This document shows positions 11,250 to 22,617 of a stretch of DNA of 64,000 bases, in pieces. The stretch's first letter is position 1. Each line of letters opens with the position of its first letter. A program made the translations under genes and the position numbers. Source of the DNA: Phallus indusiatus (lineage: Eukaryota; Basidiomycota; Agaricomycetes; Phallales; Phallaceae); assembly GCA_027605045.1 (NCBI GenBank), contig JAQFWX010000007.1:1612001-1676000 (forward strand), read 5' to 3'. The notes beneath the pieces are model-generated. The model saw only the letters and a list, made by a program, of their open reading frames with translations. It was not told where the DNA came from and searched no databases.

Positions 11250-13260
11250 ATGGTTCGTTTGTTCTCTGCTCTTAGATTCATCCTTGCTTTTGCTCCTGTC
11301 TTTGGGGCATCACTGGATAATACGGGTGCCTTGGCTAAAAGGATTTCGTCCTCCTCGTCCTCCTTGGGTCATAAAAATAACAACCCATTCCTGACAATTA
11401 CGGGAAACACATGTCATGTACATGCCAAGGGTGCAGGCCAAGACGATGGTCCGACCATCTTGCAAGCTTTTAGTTTGTGCAAACGTAATAGCAACATATT
11501 GCTGGATGGGTATTATGTCAGTTCGAAAATGCCTTTTACCTTTATTACGATGCTTATTTCCTAATCATATAGGTCGTAAACACCGTCTTGAATACCACTG
11601 GTTTAGTCAACGTTCAAATTGAGTTGAGCGGGACAATACAATACACCCCGAATATCGCCTATTGGAGCCCGAATTCTATTCCTCTTATTTTCCAAAACGC
11701 GTACGTTCAATTTATATTTAACTTTACGGCCTTGAAGATTATATACATTCGTTTGTAGGACTACTTTCTGGCTCCTCGGTGGAAACAACATCCATTTGTA
11801 CGGTGGAGGTACCATTGATGGTAACGGACAAATATGGTCGGTCTCTAGTGCTAGAAGCTGAACCAAAAAAAATAACACCCAAGCAATTCAGGTGGGATGC
11901 CTTTGCTAATAACGGCAACGCCGGTGTCGCAGGTGGATCCTCAACCACCTTCGCCCGTCCTATCCCGCTCGCAATTGGTCGTGCGAACGGTGCCCTCGTC
12001 GAACACATAAACGTAATTCAATCACCCTTTTGGGTAAGCGACACACTTTCTACTTTTGCGTTTGCATTTTTATCTAACAATTGTTTTGAAGCACCACATC
12101 ATAATCAATTCGTCAAATGTCGTGTTTCGTGAGTCAGCCTTCTTCTTGCAACAAGAGTCGTTCCTCATGTTTCAAAAGGGGATATGTCGCTACGCAGCGT
12201 GTCATTTTCCTCTTCGCCAGCTGCCAACACTGGTGTGTTTCCTCTCACGCTCTTGTTTGTGTTGATCTTTAACACTATCACCTCTCAGATGGATGGGACA
12301 TCTTTCGATCGTATGTTCATCGTCAATATACAACCCTCTCTTGCTAATCGCATATACTACAGTGATCACGTTACGATACAAGATTCCGTTATTGTCAAGT
12401 AAGAAAAGCAAACTCAGTCTTCTGTCTTACAAAACTTATGCTCCTCAGTGACGATGATTGCGTATCTATGAAGCCTAACGCTACCAATATCCTCATATCT
12501 AATCTGAGCTGCAATGGAAGTAAGTCTCGAGCAATGGTAAAAATAGTACACCCCTTCTTACATTTGCAACATCCACAAGGTCACGGAATTTCGGTGGGCT
12601 CTTTGGGCCAATTCGCCGGAGAAACAGATATTGTTGAGAACGTCCTTGCGGAGAATATCGTTATGGCCAACGCCCAAAATGGCGCGCGCATCAAAGCCTT
12701 TGGTGGCAATCCCTCTCCTACTAGTATTTCGGGTGGTGGAATAGGCCACGTTCAAAGTGAGTAATAAGACCCCACCGCCAATAGAGGAAGAGAGCGTACA
12801 TTCTTACTCAACTCTCTCAGATGTCACTTTTAAAAACTTCCACGTGGAGAATGTCGATAATCCCATTATCATTAACCAATGTTTTGAAACTTCTGCTAGC
12901 GTTTGCGCACAATTCCCCAGTAACCTGAAGATTTCGGATATACACTACGAGAATGTTTTCGGAACTGCCAGCGCGGCTGAAAAGGGCGTTGTTGTTAGTC
13001 TGGAATGTTCTCAGTGAGTCTCGGCCTTTTCTCGTTTCCAAAAGCATCATATACAAACGTAAAAACAGGCCTTGCAATGACATTACTGCGCATGATATCA
13101 ACATTACCCCTCCAGCACCACTGAAGGCGCAATTTTTGTGTTCAAATATAACCTCACTGGACCAGGTAAACACGCAGCATAACAATTCTTGTTAACCATT
13201 TCTGACTCTTTTTTTGTCTGTCAGTTGGATTTCACTTGCCAAATAGTGAAGAATCCCTAG
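11250..13260 (+). CDS. Secreted GH28 polygalacturonase (exo type likely)
   Basis: Hydrolyses alpha-1,4-galacturonic acid links in pectin outside the cell. Thirteen exons: 11250-11516, 11573-11700, 11759-11836, 11892-12033, 12092-12128, 12179-12232, 12289-12310, 12363-12398, 12449-12519, 12580-12756, 12821-13013, 13069-13165 and 13225-13260, giving 445 residues. A signal peptide opens the protein ([19 protein letters not shown]). The beta-helix follows, with the catalytic NDDDC motif (the family's NTDDC), the GHGISVGS motif and RIKA where RIK carries the substrate-binding Arg and Lys. The [12 protein letters not shown] stretch and overall order resemble fungal exopolygalacturonases more than endo enzymes. 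Exons as short as 22-37 nt are typical for this family in mushrooms. It faces the GPI-anchored gene tail to tail. Confidence 0.9.
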
Positions 13261-13501
13261 TTGTTATTTCATTGTGCCTAAACAGCTCAATATATGTAAT
13301 GCCTCATCTCCAGAGTAATCAAATAGTAACAAAGCTAATTTCCTTGAGATAATCAAAACCCCAATGAAATTGCATCGCATTCTGGGACCAGCCAGATAAA
13401 TTGCATTCGCGAACTAAATCAGAAAAAAAAACCTAACCGCTCAAACAACCAAAGAAATGGGTATACTGTAAGGTACATCAACCAACCAATCAACCAACCA
13501 A

Positions 13502-14396
13502 TCAAAGAAAGCAACATATCACGGCCAAAGTGGTGAATGTTGCTGACAGGAATGTTTTCGAGAAGTTTGTCAAAGCTGAGTTTGTCAAAGGAGAGTCTCC
13601 GGTTGGGGATGCTGGTACTGAACCAGTAGATGTTATAGTTATGGTAAGGGGTCCGTCGTCAGGGCTGGTTGGGGACGATGCAGACGGCGTCGGTGTAGGG
13701 ACAGACGTTGAGTTGGCAACAGGCGTCGTCGTCGTCGTCGCAGAGGAAGCGTTTGTAGGCGCTGTAGGAGCAGAACTAGCTGAATCGAATCCTATTGCAA
13801 CCACAGGAATCGGGGAAGTTGTTTCGGAGAAGAGACTGGTAACGGTGACTGTCTTCTCGTGGTTCACTATATCAATCATGATATCTTGACAGATTGAATC
13901 CCCTTTTGCATCAATGAAGCACTCTGTATGGATGTCTTCTTCGACGTCGTTGGTACCAAGTTTTCGATCTACATTAGCTGTAAGAAGCACATTAGTTGGT
14001 GCAGCCACCAGCGTAACTGTTATTCGGAGATAAAAATAAAAGGTCATTATTCTTTTTCTTGAGCTGGGAAGAGAAAGAGATCCAGGGATGAACTTACATG
14101 TAGCTGTCGTTCTGGTCGTTAAATCACTGACAACTGTGGGTATGGAATCGAGCAGGGCAAATGAGGATGTTTCGCCGTCCGTGCCTAACAGCTCAGCAAC
14201 AACGGTTTCGTCGGGCTCCAATCCACCAACGGATGGAACGCCGGGTATATAAAGAGAGCCATTCAATCGTTGAGCGGTTCCGAAGAATACGTCTGCGTTA
14301 CGTAGAATCTAAGGTCGGTAAGCCAAAACAGAGAGTAATAATCAGCTTACAATTTATACTACATAGAATAAAAAACAATGTCTTTGACGAAAACAT
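13502..14396 (-). CDS. Predicted GPI-anchored cell-surface protein, function unknown
   Basis: Three exons, 14396-14351, 14292-14098 and 14016-13502, give 251 residues. The N-terminus (MFSSKTLFFILCSIN then VFFGTAQ) looks like a signal peptide with a cleavage site after GTA. The middle has a compact region with LGTNDVEEDIHTECF and IDAKGDSICQD, whose two Cys may pair. A Thr/Ser/Pro-rich stretch (many TTTT, SVPTPTPS) follows, likely O-glycosylated, and the end is a hydrophobic tail (SATFTTLAVICCFL) fitting a GPI-attachment signal. I do not recognise a named family. The first exon is the least sure part; it was chosen because only this splice keeps frame and gives a signal peptide. Confidence 0.65.
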
Positions 14397-15247
14397 GGAC
14401 AGTTTAGCCAAGACAAGTTATCTCAACAAAACTCGACGAAAGGAGAGTGGAAATGAATGAATGAATGAAGGCCGTCGGACGTCCGAGGAATGCTGTAAAT
14501 TAGTTGTAGTCACGCCGTCACGCAACCTGACGCGAACCCTCACCAGATCCGGGACTGTCAGTGGTCGGGCGACCAACTATCAGTACGGTGCTGGTACAAG
14601 GGTTCTCGGGATTCGAACACCGTCAGCTGAGATATAAGTCTGTCGGAGAGTATGTATACAATATCTCCTGTTCATTATTATTACGCGGGAGGAATTTCCT
14701 GAGCCGGAAATCTTAATTGAAAATATCTCGGAGGATCTGTCGGTGCTCAGGCTATCACCCGAATCTTTGTTCAGCACGTAATCGCGTTGGGCGGCAGCAA
14801 TCGGTCCGTCTCACCACATGCTGGCTTTTCTCCCTTGACTAAGAACATCGCACCCGGGCGTTGCCAGACTAAATACTTCGATTTATCAAGGTCCTCCAAA
14901 ATTATTTCCGGTCAGCTCGGTATCACTCATCCATCTGATTTCAACGTGATTGACAAACTGTCACTTGGCCAAAAACAGCATTAGCAGATCCGATTAATTT
15001 TGTTATGAAGCTTGCTTCTTTGGACGATTTCCAAATTACAATCAGCAGTGGAGTCCTTGATCACATCCGGAATTACAAAATTCAAATTCATCGCCTAAAC
15101 TCAACACAATTGAAGAAGACACACAAGCTTACATATGCCCAGGAAAACTCATTGCCTCGTGTCTAGTCACTTTCGTATTAATTTAATTATCTATGTATGT
15201 ATAAGTAACTCCCTTCCCATAAACTTTCCCCTTCTGTCATTCACTCA
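14397..15247. other. Intergenic before the membrane-protein array
   Basis: No gene recognised. Frames near 14580-14984 are short and without motifs. The right end is the promoter of the first DUF6533-like gene. Confidence 0.55.
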
Positions 15248-17022
15248 ATGGACAACAATTCTACCATCTCGCTCGATGAATTGCAAATGCTCTTTCAAGA
15301 AGTTCAGGATACGTGGGTGCCTACGCTGCTTTCATTTCATATACTAATAACAAAAAATAGGAATACGCAGATTTACGCTTTTCTCGCCAGTTTGAGTGAG
15401 CCATTTTATTCTCCTTCCAATATAATCTTATACTGGCCCTATTGCTAGCCGTCACCGTTTATGCGGCAGCTTTAGCACTGAGCGACGAGATAGAACTTAT
15501 GTGGAATAAACTAGGCGTTCCATCCATTCTGTACTTTTCCACCCGTTACTGTGCCATTTTGTTCTTCGCGACTACAGTGGTAGAAATCTTCCTACCGTCA
15601 TCAACAGTATGTCTCTTGCCCGGGTTTCCACATGGAAATATAGTAAAGATGACCTTTTCCCCAGTCAATAAGGTATAGCCCTTGAAATTCAAAAGTTGGG
15701 ATCTAGGACTAAAAGAATAACAAGTACATGCAATGCTTTCACTAATCTCTCAAACGCATTGGGAACTGTGAGCTATTGTGGTCTACAAGGTATGTGACTC
15801 TCGCACACGCATTATCTGCTTCTCATTTTAGATAGGCCTTCTGGTTGTTCGGGCATATTCATTGTCACAATCATCGCGAGGGAAGTGGTTTATTGCAATA
15901 ACCCTCGCTTCTCTTTATCTCTCCGGTTTGGTTCTGTCTATTTATGGTTTGTGATCCTTCTTCAGTGCATAAAGCTCCTACTAGCAATTTACTTTGCCCT
16001 TAGAAGCGGTGGCATTCTCTGGCTGTTTAATATCGGATGAAGGGTTTATTATAGTCAAACGGTAAGGAAGTGTCAATTTATGAGTGCATCCTTTCTTTGA
16101 CTGATCTAATTAATAGGAGTAAGGCAAATTCACCCTTATCTTTCAAATTTCTCATTTCGGTGCAGTCAATCTCGGTATAAGCTGCTTGAACATTGCCACA
16201 GATTCAGTTGTCTTCGCCGTTACTCTTTATCAAATCTGGGGTACATGGACTCTACAACGTGAACTAAAACAGGACACCAAAAATAGCATCGTTTCATTAT
16301 TGTTCAAACAAGGTCTTTTTTTATTTTTATGATCTCAAATATGCCGTGCTTACGTGCAAATAAGGGGTATGGAGATATTGGTACGATAACTGAGCTGATT
16401 ATACCTATGAAAACTTGAAGTCTCATGGCTCTGCAGTTTCGTCCTTTCATTCACCTTGATTGACGCTGTACTTTCTTCCGGTGTAAGTTGAATCTATGCC
16501 TCAGGCGACATTCATTTCATCGATTATTAATTGTTCTATTCCCTGTAGGTGATCAGAGTAAGGACAGGAACAACCTGCCAAGCTTACTTCATCTAACTAT
16601 GAGTTCTACATGTATGTAGTACGCATTATATTCTACGTCTACATCCATACAGCAATCGTGAGCTTTTCGACTTTAAGCTTGTCATATTATTCTCAGCATC
16701 ATGTAGGTTATCCACTATTTTCTTGTGCGAATTTTCATTGCAGCTTCGCCGACAAAGTAGACCCCGAACGGAAGAAATTTCTTCAGTTCAAACGATGACA
16801 TGGTCTCTCCGAAATACTCGCAATGTGCTCCGACGAGTTCATGATACTACAATTGCAGAACTCGGAGAATTCGAGATGGCCAGCGTCGAATCTTTGGAAA
16901 TGGATACTTTCGACGTCCATAAGAGTGCGGTGCCCGAGGAAATCCAGCCAGATACTGATACTAATATTGCTGCGGATTTCGAAGTAGCGGTTCAAAATTC
17001 ATTTTCTCATACCGAAGTTTGA
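15248..17022 (+). CDS. DUF6533-like seven-helix membrane protein, paralogue A
   Basis: First of three tandem copies. Fourteen exons: 15248-15312, 15361-15395, 15449-15606, 15665-15672, 15725-15789, 15836-15946, 16004-16061, 16117-16118, 16166-16312, 16365-16380, 16437-16482, 16549-16557, 16620-16657 and 16707-17022; sum 1074 nt, 357 residues. The protein opens with a short polar segment, then LSDEIELMW, which matches the DUF6533 core (E-hydrophobic-E-x-x-W), and about seven hydrophobic segments. LLVVRAYSL and FKQGVWRYCFVLSFTLI are family hallmarks, and the last helix leads into CEFSLQLRRQ and a polar cytoplasmic tail. Such proteins are abundant in mushrooms and have been likened to receptors, but function is unknown. 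Copy A is the most divergent and has a shorter tail than B and C. Confidence 0.82.
16117..16118 (+). other. 2-nt micro-exon (GA) of paralogue A
   Basis: Exon 7 ends in CG and exon 9 begins TCAATCTC. Only with two more bases does the frame run on as Arg-Ile-Asn-Leu. Between them a site reads AATAG, GA, GTAAGG: an acceptor and a strong donor two bases apart. The same layout is found in paralogues B and C. Confidence 0.6.
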
Positions 17023-19006
17023 GAGATGGTGCGTTTCATACAACATTAAAGAATAATTATAAGCAGTAACAGAGTTATTATCGATTTGTTATATCAATCT
17101 AGTAGTGATGCCATTGCCGAAAAACTCATTTCCCTTGTTCCAAGACCACAGACTTGGTGGGATGAGATCAACATAAAGTGTGACCGCTCTCGGTGAACTA
17201 AACTCCAATGTTACTGATATATAAAATCCAAAATACACGCCAGCCTTTAGGCACTCGGCCTTGTAAATAGTTCAGATAGTAATAACGAGTGCTGATCTTC
17301 GCCAAAACTACCTTTCTCAAGCTCCGTCAAATAAATGAAATAAAAAATAAAATGTGACCACCATTATGATAACTGGCTGCGAGCTCACCAGCACCTCTTG
17401 GAATTTCACGTACGGCAGTCATCGTAAACCAGCGCCAAACTGCATGCCCTGACAGTCTTCTCGCTTCTTCTATCACTGGTTGGATATTAATGAACTTCCT
17501 CGGATCTGTTCCCGTTGGCATGCTGCTAAACAAAGTGATACTCGTTCATATTTTACTGCCAGCTTGGAACTTTGGTGGTTTTTGAGTCGGATGACGGTAA
17601 CTCGCGTATTCGAGCAACAGTTCGGATGATGGCCAGTCAGAAACCAGCTTAAAGGGAACTATAATCGATTTGGCACTTGTCTGAGAACTGTCTCATTAGA
17701 CGCTTTGTCTGACAATGTAGCTATAGAGCTTGCGAATCATCACGCTGCTACTAGAACTAGGCTGAAGAAGTTAGAACCTCGTCGGTTGTGGGATAGTCCA
17801 CTCCCTTCGCTCGGTACTTTCTCGGGATTCCTTGGCTGGTAAAGAAAGCTCATTCCGGTATTGAATATTCGAGCGGGTGTCTGGGGAGTCTTTGTTTATT
17901 TATTTGTTGAGCCTTGGTTGAACCTGTTCCACATGTAGAAACAATGCGTCGGAGTCCTGTTAGTCGTTCAACGTTCATTATCCAAGTTCATGTCCAATAG
18001 CTGAACAATGAACGTTAATGAACGTTTGAACATTCATTCGGAATCGTTTCGTAGTGATGCCAAGGAAGGAACACGTGCACGAATATGTCAAGGGCTGTGC
18101 TTTCAGTATCGAAAAGTACTCCCGTCACCACGCGGGTGTTTACTAGTTTACTGACAGTTGGAGTGTTGGACATCTCCACCCACCATATGCCCTATCTTGA
18201 GTTTTGCGTCTTTGTCCAAATCAACTCCCCTACAACACCCTATATTTCCACAAAAGTCGGCTTCTCAGCTTAAATTCGATGCATCGGATTCAATGCGGAT
18301 CAATCATCAATGTGTTCGTCCGTGCCGTCATGGAAAAAGTGCTCTAGGGGTACATCATTTTGACATGCGCTTAAGAACCTATGATGTTGATGGTTGTTAT
18401 CCACGAGGAGGGTTAAGAGGGATTTACTTGGAGGGACCCCGCATCCTGCAATTGCTCGCATCATGGATCCGGATGTTCTTGACAGACTGGATGTCTGGAG
18501 ATTAGCCTGACTTTTCCTCAAAAAACGTGAGTTCATTTGTTCCTTTTTATTAAATATGATAGACAATCACTGGCAGAATCGCCTTTAGCTTGAAAAGGAA
18601 ACTATGGCTGATCTGATACCTCTCTGAAGTGGTGTCCATGCTCATTGGCTTCACCGAAGTTGTACACACTCGCCCTGCCATGTGAATGCATGTGACATTT
18701 TGCACCGCACTTGCTATAATATCTTGGCTAAGATATCCGTGGTTGCCGATTGGTATAGGATTTTCCGCTTGAATAGATTTACACCCCGAATTGAGATGGA
18801 AAAAAAAACTGTATACGTCAATAGAAGTGTTCGCTGCACAAATTTCTTACGGGTTCTTAAGTTTGAATTCATTGGTTTAGGCGCGGATCCTAATCTATTG
18901 TAGGCTGCTCGGAGCCTTGCATATAATAAAAGGACATGAGTTAGGTTTCTACGCACTCATTTATTTCTTTTCTTCCCTGTGTAATATTTTCTTTGCAACT
19001 TCCGCC
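17023..19006. other. Spacer between paralogues A and B
   Basis: No intact gene. The part at about 17320-17650 resembles 21690-21960 downstream of paralogue B (shared CATGCTGCTAAAC, TCGGATGACGGTA and CAACAGTTCGGATGATGGCC blocks), so the spacer was duplicated with the gene. The part at about 18715-19006 is the promoter of B and matches the promoter of C. Frames at 18085-18505 were not recognised. Confidence 0.6.
17327..17660 (-). repeat. Duplicated spacer block, copy 1
   Basis: On the minus strand this reads in part as FSSMPTGTDPRKFINIQ and later EARRLSG; copy 2 after paralogue B reads FSSMSKKNKFEGSSLISS and ARRLSG. The shared RRLSG and FSSM pieces and matching flanks suggest a decayed small gene that was carried along in the tandem duplication. 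No start, domain or family could be assigned. Confidence 0.5.
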
Positions 19007-20936
19007 ATGAACAACAGTTCCGGCGTCGTTCCGGCCAACGTCGATGCACAACTAGATATGCTCATTCAAGAGACCCAAGAGTTGTATGTTGTTCCTTCTT
19101 TTCTTGTTTCTTGATTATCATTCTGTATAGGAACGTACAAATCTACACCCTTCTCGCTAGTCTTAGTAAGATCTTTGCGCTTAGACTCTTTGCCTCTAGC
19201 TCTGCTCTAATTACTTTAAATTCTAGCCGCCCTTGTGTACAATACAGTCTTGTCTTCTAGCGATGAGATAGAACTCATGTGGGCGAAAAAACTGAGCATT
19301 CCATCCGTCTTATACCTTCTTGCTCGCTATTCAACAATCCTCTTCTTCTCTTTGACGGTGATAGAGAACTTTTTGCCACAGACGGCTGTATGTGATTCAA
19401 ATTTCTAAAAAATAAATGAAAGGCCAAAATACTTATAATATGTTTTAGTCATTGGGGTAAGGCGTATTTATCATATTCAAGCTCTCAATCTCTCAAGTAT
19501 TACTGAAGCCTTGAATTGTTCATCTAGCACATGCAGCATTTTTGCTAATATAGCCAATGCAATGGGAGTCTTGGCCTATGGGGGAATACAAGGTGTGCCC
19601 TAACTCGAATCTTATACCAAGCTTCCAGAATTTGAACGATATAGGTCTCCTTGTTGCTCGAGCGTACTCCTTATCGCATTCCTCCCGCGGAAAATGGTTT
19701 GTTCTGACGCTGTTGGGTTTTCTTTATCTTGTTGGTGTCGTCTTACCCATTTATAGTTTGTGATTCCCACCCTATATTATTTGTTCGATCTCAATTGTCT
19801 CTAGCTTCGGCTGCATATCCAGGATGTCTAATTACGTCACAAGAATCTATTATATTACAACGGTGAGCAATGATTGGCATTTTGGATTAAATCGAGCCTT
19901 ATACAAACTGGCTTAGGAGTAAGGACACCAGCCTGCTAAAAGCTGTAAATTCATCCTGACTCGTTATATTTAGTCAACCTCGCTGTGGGCTGTTTAACCA
20001 TTGTCGTCGACTCAATTGTTTTTGCCATTACTATTTATCAAGTTTGGGGCACGTGGACTTTGCGTCGTGATTTAAAACAAGATTCGGGCAATAGTATTGT
20101 ATCGTTATTATTCAAACAAGGTATGATGACACTTTACTACCCAGTATACACATTTAGTATGACAGTACTCACACAACGAGAAAATAGGAATATGGAGATA
20201 CTGGTATGCATTAAGTTCTTTTTTCTCCCCTCAAAGTCTCATTCTCGACACCAGCTTCGTTCTTTCGGTCACCTTGGTTGATACTATCCTTTCTTCGGGG
20301 GTGAGTATATTTTTACGATAAGCGTTGATTAGAATTGACACCCAACAGACAGTATCAGTAAGGCGGATACCATTTCATAGCATATATTCAGTGTTATTCA
20401 CTTCTGTATAGACAGGACTGTTCGTCGCATTTACACTCTTACAAGAATCGTACGTTTTTTATCTCAATGCTCGAGCTTTAATATGCATACATACCGAAAA
20501 CATTAGACTATCCGCTATTATACTCTGTGAATTCTCAATACAACTTCGTCGGCGGAACCAACCCAAAGTTGAAGAAATTGAAGCCGCTCAAACACTCCCA
20601 TGGTCTTTTCAAAATGTTCGCTCGGTGCTGCAAAAAGTTCATGATACCTTGACTGCAGAGCTTGGAGGAATTGAAACAGAGAGCTTTGATTCCTTAGAGG
20701 ATACCAATGAATATGATACGGGAGTGGATAATACGAGGAGCCAAGCCGAGATGGAATCCGCTATTGTCTCAAACCCTATCGAGGGTAGTATACCCTTGAA
20801 AAGGATGGAATTGTATCAGGGTGATTTTCCCTGGGCTGATAACGAGGTGCATCAACTTCCATCGCCATCTGATTCATCAGTAGCATCGGGAAGTGGCAGG
20901 AGGTTGCCACCCAGATCATCGTTCCATCAAGCTTAA
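19007..20936 (+). CDS. DUF6533-like seven-helix membrane protein, paralogue B
   Basis: Fourteen exons: 19007-19083, 19131-19165, 19227-19387, 19449-19456, 19528-19592, 19645-19755, 19805-19862, 19917-19918, 19974-20120, 20188-20203, 20255-20300, 20349-20357, 20412-20449 and 20507-20936; 1203 nt, 400 residues. Exon sizes from the second to the thirteenth match copy C exactly. Core motifs are SSDEIELMW, LLVARAYSLSHSSRGKW, VWGTWTLRRDLKQ and CEFSIQLRRRNQPKVEE, and the acidic Ser-rich tail ends in FHQA. About seven hydrophobic segments can be seen. The promoter, gene and 3' side resemble copy C closely, so B and C come from a more recent duplication than A. Function is unknown; a membrane sensor is one guess. 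Confidence 0.85.
19917..19918 (+). other. 2-nt micro-exon (GA) of paralogue B
   Basis: The site reads GGCTTAG, GA, GTAAGG. Exon 7 ends CAACG and exon 9 begins TCAACCTC; joining them through GA gives CGG ATC AAC CTC, in frame. A direct join would shift the frame. Confidence 0.6.
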
Positions 20937-22617
20937 TAATGAACGTAATGAAAGTGTCATACGATAGTTATTGCTCACTATGTATTATGTATTAGATGGA
21001 TCACTAATGAGGCGGTCTGTTAGTTGTCAAATATTAAGAAGCATTATGAGGCGATTTTATTATGAATGTGTACAGATGTGTACCTCGATCTGCGTCTGTA
21101 TTGATGGTTGAACCGATATCTTGACATGTTATTTCAAGGCAACTAATCGATGTAAAAGATAAAGCTAAGCCGCGTGTTGCTGATCGTATCGACATTTCAT
21201 TCAACAGATGATTCACTAAACGGAAGTGTCAGCTGAAATGGGAATTTGCTATATGAGCCATTTCACGCACTGATAGCTATAGCCGAGCCGAGATCCGATC
21301 GCATCGTCAACGCACCTTATTGATTATCAATGACGGAATTAGGCCCATTTTTTTTCGCCCAATCGTTTTGTGAGAAAGATTTGCGACGTAAATGGAAATG
21401 AAATAGTTCCACGCGCAAACCTTCCAGCTTCAAGCTTCAAGAATGATTCACGACCGACGACTGGGAAAGGCTGTAAACTGAACAGCTAATGAGTATGATG
21501 TCTATGCATTCGCATTTTAGGATACCTGCTCGACGAGATACTCCCTTTTTCTGAGATCGCAGGCTTCAACGGTACGAAATTACCATGAGATGGAGGTCCG
21601 GAGGACACACCATGCCAGGTGTTTAGCGAGCCGACTTCTCGGAATCCTCGCGTAATCATTGCAAACTAACGCCGAGCCAAGGCCATGTGCATGTCGTTGT
21701 CCTGTAACGTGGAAGGAAGCTTGCCTGACAATCTTCTAGCGGAATGTTTGCTGGATATTAATGAACTTCCCTCGAATTTGTTCTTCTTTGACATGCTGCT
21801 AAACGAATTGATGCTCATCCAATCATAGATAATATCGCCCGCCCAGGGGCATTTGGTGATTTTCTTAAACTCGGATGACGGTAGCGCGTATTCAGGCAAC
21901 AGTTCGGATGATGGCCTTGTGATAATCCAGTCAGCACCTATCTTAAAAAGGAACCATAGTTAATCTGGCACATTCTGCAACTGATGCTAATCACTCATAG
22001 GCCTCATCTAACCCTGGAGCCTGCAGATCATCACACTTTATGGCTGGAGAGAAAACTCCGCCGTTAATCTCAAAGCAATTCACCCCCTGGTCAGATTTCT
22101 AGTTGATTATGAGGAAATAACAAAAACTCGTCTCGATTTGAAATCGCGGTGTGTCTCTGTTTTTACCTGGTTTCTCTTTAAAAAGGAGTTGTCGCTAACT
22201 TCATATGATGAAAGATGTCCATATCTCGCGCAAATCAATGTTATTTTGGATTTTTATCAGTCTAATCGATGACAAAAAAATTCTTCCCTTCGCTTTTGCA
22301 ATGAGGTCGAGCGGTACAAAATTTGCGTGATTGTTGAGAGATCCGTAATTGCCGACTAGAATAGGATTTTCCGCTTAGTCCATTCTGAAATTCACAACAT
22401 GTCAGTGGAAGTGTTCGCTATCCCTCTTGCGGGTTTGATGGCGCTAGGTTTGAATTGTTTCGTTTTGCGTGCGGAGCTTCTAAAATACTAATCTGGCGTA
22501 TGCTAACCAATTACCTGAAGGCTGCGGGTCTCGCATATAATCAAAGGACATGAGTGGACACCCCTTAAACAGCTTATATCTTTTCTTTCTTCTAATATTT
22601 TCTTTGCAATTCTCGCC
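20937..22617. other. Spacer between paralogues B and C
   Basis: No intact gene. It contains the second copy of the duplicated spacer block at about 21666-21960 and, from about 22330 on, the promoter of C, which resembles the promoter of B (shared TAGGATTTTCCGCTT, GGAAGTGTTCGCT and CTCGCATATAAT-like blocks before the start). Confidence 0.6.
21666..21960 (-). repeat. Duplicated spacer block, copy 2
   Basis: Longest minus-strand frame is 77 codons, with EFKKITKCPWAGDIIYDW and WMSINSFSSMSKKNKF; the frame is open further upstream (GADWIITRPSSELLPEY). It shares patches with the block after paralogue A. It may be the 3' end of a lost gene. I do not recognise the family. Confidence 0.5.

Noticed and set aside
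15248..17022. Paralogue A as a pseudogene, because its twelfth intron seemed to lack an acceptor
   Set aside because: An acceptor at 16618-16619 gives a 38-nt exon of the same size as in B and C, and the frame is intact to the end.
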